From Fulvivirga sp. M361 (GTDB lineage Bacteria > Bacteroidota > Bacteroidia > Cytophagales > Cyclobacteriaceae): DNA of 64,000 bases. Shown here one piece after another: positions 53,668-63,300 of the stretch. Each line of letters begins with the position of its first letter. The first letter of the stretch is position 1. The DNA lies in assembly GCF_007097395.1 (NCBI RefSeq), contig NZ_VKDC01000001.1, positions 255,501 to 319,500 on the forward strand, read 5' to 3'. Both the position numbers and the translations under genes were made by a program. The notes below the pieces were generated by a model. The model worked only from the letters and a program-made list of their open reading frames with translations. It did not search any database and was not told the origin of the DNA.

Positions 53668-54747
53668 ATGCCGGAAGCACCAGCTTTAGAAGAGATCAAA
53701 CTGCCCCGGTTGTTACCTAAAATAACCTTAACCATTGCGTTGATAGCGATCGTTTTCATCTTGCTCATTCTGGATCTGGCTTTAGGGTCCGTACATATTC
53801 CGTTCCATGAAGTGTTCAATATTTTAACCGGTAAGGGGTCGGAAAACATTGCCTGGTTGAAAATAATAGAAAGTATACGTCTACCTAAAGCCATGACGGC
53901 CATCCTGGCAGGAGTCGCCTTGTCGCTGAGTGGCTTACAAATGCAAACCTTATTCCGGAATCCTCTGGCTGGGCCTTCCGTGCTCGGGATCACCGCAGGG
54001 GCCAGTCTGGGGGTAGCCATTGTCATGCTTGGCTCGGGCTATGTCACCACCAGCTATGCACTTCAACAGTTTGGTGTCAACGGGAGTTGGTTGATCATCA
54101 CGGCCTCAACGTTGGGTTCCGCATTGATCTTTGTTATCGTTATGGGTGTTTCGTTGCGTATCCATGATAATGTGGTACTGTTGATCGTGGGGATCATGAT
54201 CGCCAATGTCACGATAGCGGTGGTCAGTATCTGGCAATATTTCAGTGGACCTGAACAGATCCAGGACTACCTGATCTGGACGTTCGGCAGTCTTAGCGGT
54301 GTGACGCAACAGCATCTCAAGGTAATGTCTATAGCGGTTTCAGCAGGCATATTACTCACTTTTGCCTCCTCAAAATACCTCAACCTACTCTTACTGGGGG
54401 AAAACTATGCGAGGAGCATGGGATTGAATGTTCGGCTAGTCAAGGCATTGGTTATTTTCTCTACCAGCCTGATGGCCGGGGCCATTACCGGATTTTGCGG
54501 CCCCATCGGTTTTATAGGCATAGCCGTGCCTCATCTAAGCCGTTCTATTTTTAACACGTCGGACCATCGCGTACTGATCCCCATGAGCTGCCTGGTCGGC
54601 GCGGCACTTATGTTGGGATGTGATATCATCGCCCAATTACCGGGAAGCCAAAGTATGCTGCCGATCAACTCCGTCACCTCGCTGGTAGGCTCTCCCGTAG
54701 TGATCTGGGTAATCCTGAAAAAGAGAAACCTTAAGGCAGCTTTTTAA
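53668..54747 (+). CDS. BtuC-like ABC permease (FecCD family)
   Basis: From ATG 53668 (1 base after the previous stop) the permease has 359 residues and about nine or ten membrane segments. It carries the FecCD signatures ESIRLPKAMTAILAGVALSLSGLQMQTLFRNPLAGPSVLGITAGASLG and GAITGFCGPIGFIGIAVPHLSR. It pairs with the btuF- and btuD-like genes on either side. An upstream in-frame ATG at 53635 overlaps the previous gene and is less likely. Confidence 0.92.
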   Translation: MPEAPALEEIKLPRLLPKITLTIALIAIVFILLILDLALGSVHIPFHEVFNILTGKGSENIAWLKIIESIRLPKAMTAILAGVALSLSGLQMQTLFRNPLAGPSVLGITAGASLGVAIVMLGSGYVTTSYALQQFGVNGSWLIITASTLGSALIFVIVMGVSLRIHDNVVLLIVGIMIANVTIAVVSIWQYFSGPEQIQDYLIWTFGSLSGVTQQHLKVMSIAVSAGILLTFASSKYLNLLLLGENYARSMGLNVRLVKALVIFSTSLMAGAITGFCGPIGFIGIAVPHLSRSIFNTSDHRVLIPMSCLVGAALMLGCDIIAQLPGSQSMLPINSVTSLVGSPVVIWVILKKRNLKAAF

Positions 54748-54759
54748 TTCCGTGAAGCA

Positions 54760-55890
54760 ATGATCAACAACAGCCATACCATAAAAGAAAAAGACTTTAA
54801 AAACCACGGAAATGAAAGTCATGTAACCCCGTTGGTCCGCACGCATGACCTGGCCATAGGCTACCGGCGCAAAAAGCAGCACAAGATAGTGGCCCGGCAT
54901 ATCGACATTGCATTGCATCCGGGAGAGCTGGTTTGCTTGCTGGGACCGAACGGGTCCGGCAAATCTACACTCATGAGGACATTGGCCGGGATCCAACCCT
55001 CATTAAGCGGAGAGGTTCACCTCAAAAACCATCCCATCAAAGCATATAACCAAAAAAGACTATCCAAAGAATTGAGCCTGGTGCTCACGGAAAGACAGCA
55101 GACAGGCAATCTGAGTGTTTACAGTATTTTGACACTGGGAAGGTACCCCTATCTGAACTGGTTGGGCCAGTTGCAGGAAAAGGATAAAAACATCATAAAA
55201 TGGGCCATCAGGGAAACAGGCATTGCTCCATTCATCAATAGCCACATCGATAAGCTAAGCGACGGGGAAAAGCAAAAGGTGATGATTGCCCGGGCATTGA
55301 TCCAGGAAACTCCTGTGATCATCCTGGACGAACCTACCGCCCACCTGGACCTGCCTAACCGCATCGGGATCATACGATTGCTGAAAAAAATGGCACGTGA
55401 TACAGGAAAGGCCATCCTGCTTTCCACCCATGAACTCGACCTGGCGCTACAAGCTGCAGACGCCATTTGGCTCATTATGCCTGATCAATCCCTGACAACA
55501 GGCGTTCCGGAAGACCTGGTGCTCAACGGGACCTTTGCCTCGGCCTTCCGAAAAGAGGGATTACAGTTTGACGACCAGACCGGCTCCTTCAAATTTCATG
55601 AGTGGGACGGGAAGAAAACAGTCGCCCTTCACGGAGGGAAAGCCACACGTATCTGGACAGTCAGGGCATTGGAACGGGAGGGATATGCCATAGCTTCCAA
55701 AGGAGACTTTAACATCGTGATCCGGGAGAATGGGGCAGACACCATATGGCACATTGAGTATGAAGACAGGGCATATGAATTTTCCTTGCTGGAGCACGTC
55801 ATTCAATTCTTGCGACACCCAGAGCATAGGGAAATAGCCGAAAACAATAGTATTTATTCTACCAAAACATTGGCATGGGAAAAGATCTAA
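54760..55890 (+). CDS. BtuD-like ABC ATPase with C-terminal extension
   Basis: The 376-residue ATPase has Walker A LLGPNGSGKST, signature LSDGEKQKVMIARAL, Walker B VIILDEPTAHLDLP and H-loop STHELDL, as in FecE/BtuD proteins. These usually end at about 260 residues. Here about 90 extra residues (from about 285, TVALHGGKATRIWTVRALE onward) form a small alpha-beta domain of unknown role. The next gene starts inside its 3' end (16-base overlap). Confidence 0.9.
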   Translation: MINNSHTIKEKDFKNHGNESHVTPLVRTHDLAIGYRRKKQHKIVARHIDIALHPGELVCLLGPNGSGKSTLMRTLAGIQPSLSGEVHLKNHPIKAYNQKRLSKELSLVLTERQQTGNLSVYSILTLGRYPYLNWLGQLQEKDKNIIKWAIRETGIAPFINSHIDKLSDGEKQKVMIARALIQETPVIILDEPTAHLDLPNRIGIIRLLKKMARDTGKAILLSTHELDLALQAADAIWLIMPDQSLTTGVPEDLVLNGTFASAFRKEGLQFDDQTGSFKFHEWDGKKTVALHGGKATRIWTVRALEREGYAIASKGDFNIVIRENGADTIWHIEYEDRAYEFSLLEHVIQFLRHPEHREIAENNSIYSTKTLAWEKI

Positions 55891-56654
55891 CAAAAGTGCG
55901 CAATACCATTTTCATTTGTACCGGCGGGTCCTGTAAAAAGCAAGCGGCAGAAGATAGCGTCAGAGAACTCAGGTGCGCATTGAAAATGGCCGGCCTCCAC
56001 GAAAACACACACACGATCAAAACACTTTGCATGGGGCAATGTGAAAATGCCCCGGTAATGTTTGTCGACAACAATAACACCTGGTATAAAAAAATGACTA
56101 AGGACACCATAGAAGATCTGGTGTCTATGAAACTGGAAGTGGGTAAAACCTTGGAAAGTAACGAGTTTTACAAAAAAGGCTGGAAGGAAATGCAGCCTGC
56201 CAAAATCATCACCCCGAAGACCCGCAGTGAACTCCAATGGCAGGATGACGCTGTTCTGGGTAGGGTCAATAGTATTCGGATATATCCCTGGGAATTCAAC
56301 ACCTACCCTTTGCTTAAAGAGTGCTTCACACAGCGTTGGGAAGGGCTTTCTCTTTTTACAAAAAAACACGGAGCCATTGAGGGGAAATGTCATGTAGAAT
56401 ACAGCGAAGGCAAAGCTTTTATCCATTGTCCTTCAAAAGATATATCAATAGAAATTGTAATGAAAGCAGTCAGGGAATCGGAAGAATTTCCCCACAAGAT
56501 CAGTGAGATCAAGCTATTTCATACCGAAGACGAAAAACAGTTTGGCTTGCATTTCTCGAACCTTAAAGAAGGAGTGGTCTTACAGGCACACTGGGAGAAA
56601 AGCAACGGACTGTGGGAACACCTGATCAATAACTATGCACGAATAAGCAGTTAA
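55875..56654 (+). CDS. [2Fe-2S] thioredoxin-like ferredoxin with extra C-terminal domain
   Basis: The 259-residue protein has an N-terminal thioredoxin-like [2Fe-2S] ferredoxin pattern: FICTGGSCKK (Cys15 and Cys20) and LCMGQCENAPVMFVDN (two more Cys, spaced C-x3-C), within the first 75 residues. The C-terminal about 130 residues (RIYPWEFNTYPLLKECFTQRWEGL, FIHCPSKDISIEIVMKAV) are not recognised and resemble no redox domain I know. Its overlap with the btuD-like gene and its riboswitch-led operon suggest a redox role in corrinoid or cobalt handling (inference). Confidence 0.7.
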   Translation: MGKDLTKVRNTIFICTGGSCKKQAAEDSVRELRCALKMAGLHENTHTIKTLCMGQCENAPVMFVDNNNTWYKKMTKDTIEDLVSMKLEVGKTLESNEFYKKGWKEMQPAKIITPKTRSELQWQDDAVLGRVNSIRIYPWEFNTYPLLKECFTQRWEGLSLFTKKHGAIEGKCHVEYSEGKAFIHCPSKDISIEIVMKAVRESEEFPHKISEIKLFHTEDEKQFGLHFSNLKEGVVLQAHWEKSNGLWEHLINNYARISS

Positions 56655-56680
56655 TACAACATCATTAATCCATTAATAAC

Positions 56681-59122
56681 ATGAGAAACAACTTTACTCT
56701 CTTAAGATCCAGCCTTTTAATGCTCACACTGGCAGTAGTATTATATAGTACAGGCGCCTTTGCCCAGTCAGCGGTAACGGGCCATATTAAAGATGAAAAT
56801 GACCATCCGCTGGTGGGCGCCACGGTACAGGAAACAGGCACTTCTAATGGTACAATTACCGATGTCAATGGGAAATTCAGTGTCATTATGCTGAATTCAA
56901 AGGCAAAACTTCGAATATCCTACCAGGGATTCTATAGTAAAGAAGTGAAGACCGACGGCCTTTCCAACCTGGAGGTTATCCTGGAAGAGAATATCTGGGA
57001 ATTAGATAATATGGTGATCACTGCAACCCGGTCCGCAAGCGATATTGAAAATGTGCCCCAGCAAATTCAGGTGATCTCCCGAAAAGAAATTGATAGAACG
57101 ATTGCCAATGATGTGACAGACATATTGAAAAAGACATCCGGTGTAGATGTTATCCAGTATCCGGGCTTGTTGGCAGGAGTGGGCATCCGGGGTTTTCGCC
57201 CGCAGTTTTCAGGGATCAACCAAAGGACCCTGGTATTGATAGACGGACGCCCGGCAGGCGCTACGAATCTCGCTACGATTGATATGAATAACATAGAGCG
57301 CGTAGAAGTGTTAAAGGGGCCTGCTTCAGCGCTTTATGGAGCCCAGGCCATGGGAGGTGTGGTCAACCTGATCACCAAAAAAACCAAAGGTGGCGTCGGT
57401 GGCCAGGTATTCGGTGGTATCGGTAATTTCGGACGTGTGGAAGGTGGGTTTTCTTCCGGAGGTAATCTGACGGATCGCCTGGACTATGACGTCAGTTTTA
57501 AAAGTTTTACACAGGGAAGAGACTTCCGTTTAGGAAGTGATAACCTGTTCAGGGACCGGTTCGGAGGAGATAATGCTACACGTATACTCTGGACGGATAC
57601 TGGCAGAGAAGAAGTAGAGATTGAGGATGACCGTGGCGACGGTGATGTACGGCCTAACACCACCTACAAATTGTATACCGGGGCCATTCGATTGGGATAT
57701 AATCTTAACGACAACTGGAGGATTGACGCTAAAATGGATCGTTTTTATGCGGAAGGTGTAAATACTCCCGGTGATATAGAAGATGGAAGCCAACGACCAG
57801 GCCTTAAAGATGTGGACCGCTATGGAGGGGACATCATACTCAATGGGAATCTGGGGGAAAATAATGAGATCACTGCTAAATTCTTTGCCACCAGTGAAAA
57901 CAACACACGCTACAGGGTCAGTGTAAATGATACCACCACTGTACGCAACACGTTTGTGAGCGGTGACAATCAATTAAAATGGATCGGGGTACAATTGATG
58001 GACCGTTACCGGATAGGAAACCATTTTATTACAGCAGGTATTGATTACAACCGGGTAGAACAAGATAATGTATCTTTTAATGATAGTGGTGAAGCAAGAT
58101 CAGTTTCAGCGCGTAACCCCAATTTTAACCAGCAAAACACCGGTATCTATGTTCAGGGAGAAATAAATCTGCTCAATAATCGACTTAATATTACAGCCGG
58201 GGTTAGAAATGAGACCATTGACTACAATATTACCGGTACTGACCTGTTTCCTTCCCGGTCAGAATCCAATAACGTGATCAACCCAAGTTTCGGGGTCAAT
58301 TATCAAGTGCTTCCGAACCTGTTTGCCCATGCTACTTTCGGTACCGCTTTCACTACTGTAGGAGCATTTCAAATTGCCGGGTATGATGAGAGATCCATAG
58401 ATAAAAATACACAGGATGGGATCGACACTGTAGACGTATGGATAGGAAACCCGGATCTGGAAAACCAGGAAAGCCGGACATTTGACATCGGGGTTCGTTA
58501 TGTCAACGAGGCCAAAGGTTTTTCAATCGACCTGACTTATTTTAATACTCATTTTGATAACAATGTGATCAACCAGGTCAACCCATTCCCCGGAACACCT
58601 TCAGAAGACGGGGCTGTGATCCGTAACAGGAATTCTTATAGGAACGCCCAGGGAACCACCTTGACCGGGCTTGAATTTGATGCTAACTATCGCATTAGCC
58701 GAACAGGGCTCAATGTTTTTGCAAACGGAGTGTACATCATTAAGGCAGAAGAGATAAGGGATGTTTTTCTGCAGCCACAGCCTCTCACACTGGACATGCA
58801 TAATGTAGCCGACTTCAATCTTAACTATGGAATAAGCTATGATAAGCTGTCCTGGTTATCTGCACAGTTATCCGGAAGGTACGTTGGCCAAAGGTTTGAT
58901 ACGGACTGGTCGTACTATCTGGGGGGTGAAAACACTACCGGTGACTACGCTGATGTCAAATACCCGTCTTTTATGGTGCTTGATCTTATGACCACGGTGA
59001 GTTTCAAAAACAACAACCTGTCTTTAATGGTAGGCAATGTAACCGATGAAAACTACTACGAAAAGAGAGGTTTCAATCTTATGGGCAGGAATTATATGCT
59101 CAGGTATACTTTGAATTTTTAA
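56681..59122 (+). CDS. TonB-dependent receptor, BtuB-like, with N-terminal carboxypeptidase-regulatory-like domain
   Basis: The 813-residue protein has a signal peptide (to about residue 29), a CarboxypepD_reg-like domain (about 30-110, GHIKDENDHPLVGATVQE), a plug (QIQVISRKEIDRTIANDVTDIL, LIDGRPAG, IERVEVLKGPASALYGAQAMGGVVNLIT) and a barrel ending in F (YMLRYTLNF). Plug motifs and the riboswitch-controlled context favour a cobalamin or corrinoid receptor over SusC-type sugar import. Energy comes from TonB encoded elsewhere. Confidence 0.92.
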   Translation: MRNNFTLLRSSLLMLTLAVVLYSTGAFAQSAVTGHIKDENDHPLVGATVQETGTSNGTITDVNGKFSVIMLNSKAKLRISYQGFYSKEVKTDGLSNLEVILEENIWELDNMVITATRSASDIENVPQQIQVISRKEIDRTIANDVTDILKKTSGVDVIQYPGLLAGVGIRGFRPQFSGINQRTLVLIDGRPAGATNLATIDMNNIERVEVLKGPASALYGAQAMGGVVNLITKKTKGGVGGQVFGGIGNFGRVEGGFSSGGNLTDRLDYDVSFKSFTQGRDFRLGSDNLFRDRFGGDNATRILWTDTGREEVEIEDDRGDGDVRPNTTYKLYTGAIRLGYNLNDNWRIDAKMDRFYAEGVNTPGDIEDGSQRPGLKDVDRYGGDIILNGNLGENNEITAKFFATSENNTRYRVSVNDTTTVRNTFVSGDNQLKWIGVQLMDRYRIGNHFITAGIDYNRVEQDNVSFNDSGEARSVSARNPNFNQQNTGIYVQGEINLLNNRLNITAGVRNETIDYNITGTDLFPSRSESNNVINPSFGVNYQVLPNLFAHATFGTAFTTVGAFQIAGYDERSIDKNTQDGIDTVDVWIGNPDLENQESRTFDIGVRYVNEAKGFSIDLTYFNTHFDNNVINQVNPFPGTPSEDGAVIRNRNSYRNAQGTTLTGLEFDANYRISRTGLNVFANGVYIIKAEEIRDVFLQPQPLTLDMHNVADFNLNYGISYDKLSWLSAQLSGRYVGQRFDTDWSYYLGGENTTGDYADVKYPSFMVLDLMTTVSFKNNNLSLMVGNVTDENYYEKRGFNLMGRNYMLRYTLNF

Positions 59123-59142
59123 GGTAAAACAGGAAAATTATA

Positions 59143-60204
59143 ATGAAAAAAATACCCATCACTATTATCACAGGCTTCCTGGGTTCGGGAAAAACCACAT
59201 TGCTGCATCATCTGCTCAAATATCCGGGTCAGCGAAAGATCGCAGTCATTATGAATGAATTCGGAGAAGTAGGTGTAGACGGTGAACTGTTAAAATCATC
59301 GGACTGCGGTTGCGACGAAGACGGCTTAATAGAGTTGAACAATGGCTGCTTATGCTGCACTGTGCAGGAGGAATTCCTACCCACCTTACAGCAAATGCTG
59401 GAAAGAAAGGATAACATAGACCACATTGTTATCGAAACCTCCGGACTGGCCCTGCCGAAGCCTTTACTCCGGGCGATCAACTGGCCAGACCTGAAACCAC
59501 ACTTTACGATTGATGCCGTGATCACTGTGGTGGATGCCGTAGGCCAGGCCACCGGCGAGATCTGTGACCGCGCCAGAGTACAGCAGCAGCGTGAAGCGGA
59601 CGATTCACTGGATCACGAGACCCCGATTGAAGAACTTTTCGAAGACCAACTGAATGCCGCTGACCTGGTGGTAATGAGTAAAAAAGACCTGGTAGAAGAA
59701 GCGGCCTACCAGGATATTGTCAATATCATTGTCGGCAAGTTGCGCAACGACTCGATCAAGATCATCCCTTCTATCAAAGGTCAGGTGGAAGCTGACCTGC
59801 TGATAGGACTAGAAATAGCGGCTGAAAATGACCTGGATGCCCGGTATTCTCATCATGAAGCTGCCCATGAAAAAGGGGAACATCACCATCATCATGACGA
59901 AGGGTTTCAGTCCATTTCGCTGGACATAGACCAGCCTCACACCCCGGAACAGCTGTTAGAGGTGCTGGACCAACTGGTACAGGAATTGGAAATATACCGT
60001 ATCAAAGGGTTCATTTATATCCCCGGTAAGCCCATGCGTATGGTCATTCAAGGCGTTGGAGACCGGTTCGAAAAATACTTTGACCGCACATGGAAAGAAG
60101 GCGAAAAACGAACGACCAGGCTGGTAGTGATCGGGAATAATATTGAAGACAAAGATATTACTGCACGAATAAAACAAAAACTGGAGGGTAAGCTGGCAGT
60201 TTGA
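59143..60204 (+). CDS. cobW: CobW-type GTP-binding metallochaperone
   Basis: The 353-residue G3E GTPase has a P-loop (TGFLGSGKTTLL), the CxCC metal motif NGCLCCTVQ, ETSGLALPKPLL, MSKKDL in place of NKxD, and a His-rich loop (about residues 232-250, HHEAAHEKGEHHHHHDEG) suited to cobalt or zinc. The C-terminal CobW_C domain follows. CobW proteins are thought to deliver Co(II) to CobN-type chelatase, which is the next gene. Confidence 0.93.
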   Translation: MKKIPITIITGFLGSGKTTLLHHLLKYPGQRKIAVIMNEFGEVGVDGELLKSSDCGCDEDGLIELNNGCLCCTVQEEFLPTLQQMLERKDNIDHIVIETSGLALPKPLLRAINWPDLKPHFTIDAVITVVDAVGQATGEICDRARVQQQREADDSLDHETPIEELFEDQLNAADLVVMSKKDLVEEAAYQDIVNIIVGKLRNDSIKIIPSIKGQVEADLLIGLEIAAENDLDARYSHHEAAHEKGEHHHHHDEGFQSISLDIDQPHTPEQLLEVLDQLVQELEIYRIKGFIYIPGKPMRMVIQGVGDRFEKYFDRTWKEGEKRTTRLVVIGNNIEDKDITARIKQKLEGKLAV

Positions 60205-60348
60205 AGGCATGATGCATAGATAGGGTCTGGCTCTTTGAAATCTGCCGGATCCTACATTTGCCAATCATACTGTCCTATTGAATGTAGCATAAGTAAATAC
60301 ATCAAAAATCATGGAGGTAAAAAGCAGGGATATTGAAAACATAATGCT

Positions 60349-63300
60349 ATGCATCTGATAGCCTCTATACCGGGCGGATGGAACCCTAACCAGGAGGGTG
60401 TAATCCATATTGAACAGCAGCCGGGAGATATTATATTCCTTTCAGCCGCCGATACGGAGCTGGCTACGGTTTTTGAGGCTTACCGGTCTTTGCAGGAAGA
60501 GCATACAGGCCTGCCCTCTCTTCGGTTGGCTAACCTGGTCTATTTCAAGCAAGAGCTTACCATCGACACCTACCTGGAAGAGGTATTATCTCATGCGAAG
60601 GTTTGTATCATACGGCCATTAGGGGGGCTTAGCTATTTTCCTTACCTTATCCAGCAAGCCACTGCACTGGCAGAAGAGAAAGGAATAAAAATAGTATTCT
60701 TACCTGGGTACGATACAACAGACCGCGAGCTAACGGAACGCTCTAATATTCCGCAACCCATTGTCCACCAACTTTGGGAATATTGCCTGGCAGGAGGGGT
60801 AACCAATTACCAGGGCGCTTTGAAGCTCATTGCACATTATTTTTTTCAGCAGGAGTTTACTGTAGAACCTCCTGAAAGAGTACCTGATATTTTTTGGTAC
60901 CACCCTGATACCGGGAAGATCAACATAGGGGAATCGTTAACCGATAACGCCCGGGCGGTGATCATTGCCTATCGTGCACATTACTTGTCTCATAACCTTG
61001 ACCCCCTGGTCACGCTGATGCATACATTGGAAAAACAGGGCATCTCAGCCGCGATCATTTTTGTCCACAGCCTAAGGGAAAAAGGGCAGGTGGATGAACT
61101 TGCCGCACAGCTGGAGGCATTGAAAAAACAATCGCTTCAACTCATTATCAATACTACGAGCTTTTCCATCCGCCAGTTCCGGGAAACGGACCAAAACTTT
61201 ATTTTTAACCGGCTTGAGCTACCAGTTTTACAGGCCGTTCACTCTTCTACTACCCGGGAAGCCTGGGCAGAGGGAGACTTTGGGCTTTCTCCCACGGACG
61301 TAGCCATGAATATTGCATTACCCGAATTGGACGGAAGAATCAATACAAGTATCATTTCATTCAAAGAAGAAAGAGAAAAAGACCTATTAACAGATTCAAA
61401 GATCACACTTTACAAAGCCTATCCACCCGGGTGTGAGTTTGTGGCCCGGCTTACCCGCCAGTTCTTACAATTGCAGGAATTGGAAAACCATGATAAGAAA
61501 ATTGCCCTGGTACTCCCCAATTATCCTAATAAAGACAGCCGTCTGGCCAATGGCGTAGGATTGGATACCCCTGAAAGTGCAGTAAAAATACTTCAGGCAC
61601 TGGCACATGAAGGTTATCAACTTGGAGAAAGCTATCCTTCCGGGTCCGGTGAACTGATGGAGGCGATCACCAGCCGAATCACTAACGAGACGGGTACATT
61701 ACTTGCCCGGCCTTACCAGTTTTCCCTGTCGCGGGAGGTTTTTGACCAATACTTTTCGCAGGTAGGCGAAGACGCTAAAAAGAAAATGACTGACCAATGG
61801 GGCCCTGTGGAGAACGATCCCTATTTCGATGGCGAAGCTTTCGCCATTCCCGGCCTTTGTTTTGGTCATGTTTTCGTGAGCATCCAGCCTTCACGAGGCT
61901 ACCATATTGACATTCAGCAAACGTACCACTCTCCGGATCTGCCACCTCCTTATCATTACATGGCCTTCTATTTTTGGATGAAACATGAATTCAAGGCTCA
62001 TGCGGTCATTCACCTGGGTAAACATGGAAACCTGGAATGGCTACCGGGTAAAAGCATTGCTTTAGATGAAAAAAACTGTTATCCTGCCGCCATACTGGAC
62101 ACGCTACCACATTTCTATCCTTTTATCATCAACGATCCTGGTGAAGGTACCCAGGCCAAACGAAGGAACCAGGCGGTGATTATAGACCACCTGGTGCCTC
62201 CCATGACCCGGGCAGAAACTTACGGCGCCCTGACAGATCTCGAAAACCTGGCCGATGAATATTATGAGGCCGCTAACCTGGACCCGAAGCGAACCAAACT
62301 ACTGGAAGGCCGGATCAGGGAAATCATAGAAAAACAAAATCTGCAAGTCGACCTGGGGATCGAATCCGGGGAAATGGAGGAATGGCTGCTGAAACTGGAC
62401 GGATACCTGTGCGAGCTGAAAGAGGCCCAGATCAGGGACGGCTTGCATATTTTAGGAGAAAGCCCTGCGAATGGACAGCTGGTGGACCTCATCATTGCCT
62501 TACACCGGATGCCTGATGACCAGGTTTCAGGGATCACACAAGCATTGGCCAAGGACCTCGCCCTTTCTATCGATCCGCTGGAGGTGGAATATGGTCAGCC
62601 TTTCGGTCAAAAAGTAAGAGGAGTATATTGTCGTCATAACGGTGATGTGGTTGAACACCTGGAAGAATGTGCTAAAGCACTGGTAGCGCTCGCCATTGAT
62701 CTTCAAAGTGTACCGAAAATAGAGCAGAAGTTACCTGCCACCAGCCAGGTGATCGCTCAAATTCTTCAGCAGACGCTTCCTGCATTAAAGGATACTGAGC
62801 TGGAAATAAGCAACTTATTAGCCGGATTAGAAGGTAAATACGTACCTGCCGGGGGATCAGGAGCGCCTACCCGTGGAAAGCGCAACATCTTACCCACCGG
62901 ACGTAATTTCTATGCGGTGGATGTACGGACCATTCCTACTGCCACGGCTTACCAGGTCGGGCAAAAAAGCGCCGCAGCCCTCATAGACCTGTACCTGCAA
63001 GAGCATGGGGAATACCCGGAAAACATAGGTATCTCCGTATGGGGTACCGCCACCATGCGTACCGGTGGAGATGACCTGGCACAAGCCATGGCGTTGATGG
63101 GGGTAAAACCGGTATGGCAAAAGAACGGTCGCCGGATGATCGATTTTGAAGTGATTCCTTTGTTCCAGCTCACAAGACCGCGGATTGATGTCACGTTACG
63201 TATCTCAGGGTTTTTCCGTGACGCTTTCCCGGACATCATTCGTCTTTTTAATGCTATAGTCACAAAACTGGCACATTTGGAGGAACCAGTCACCGATAAC

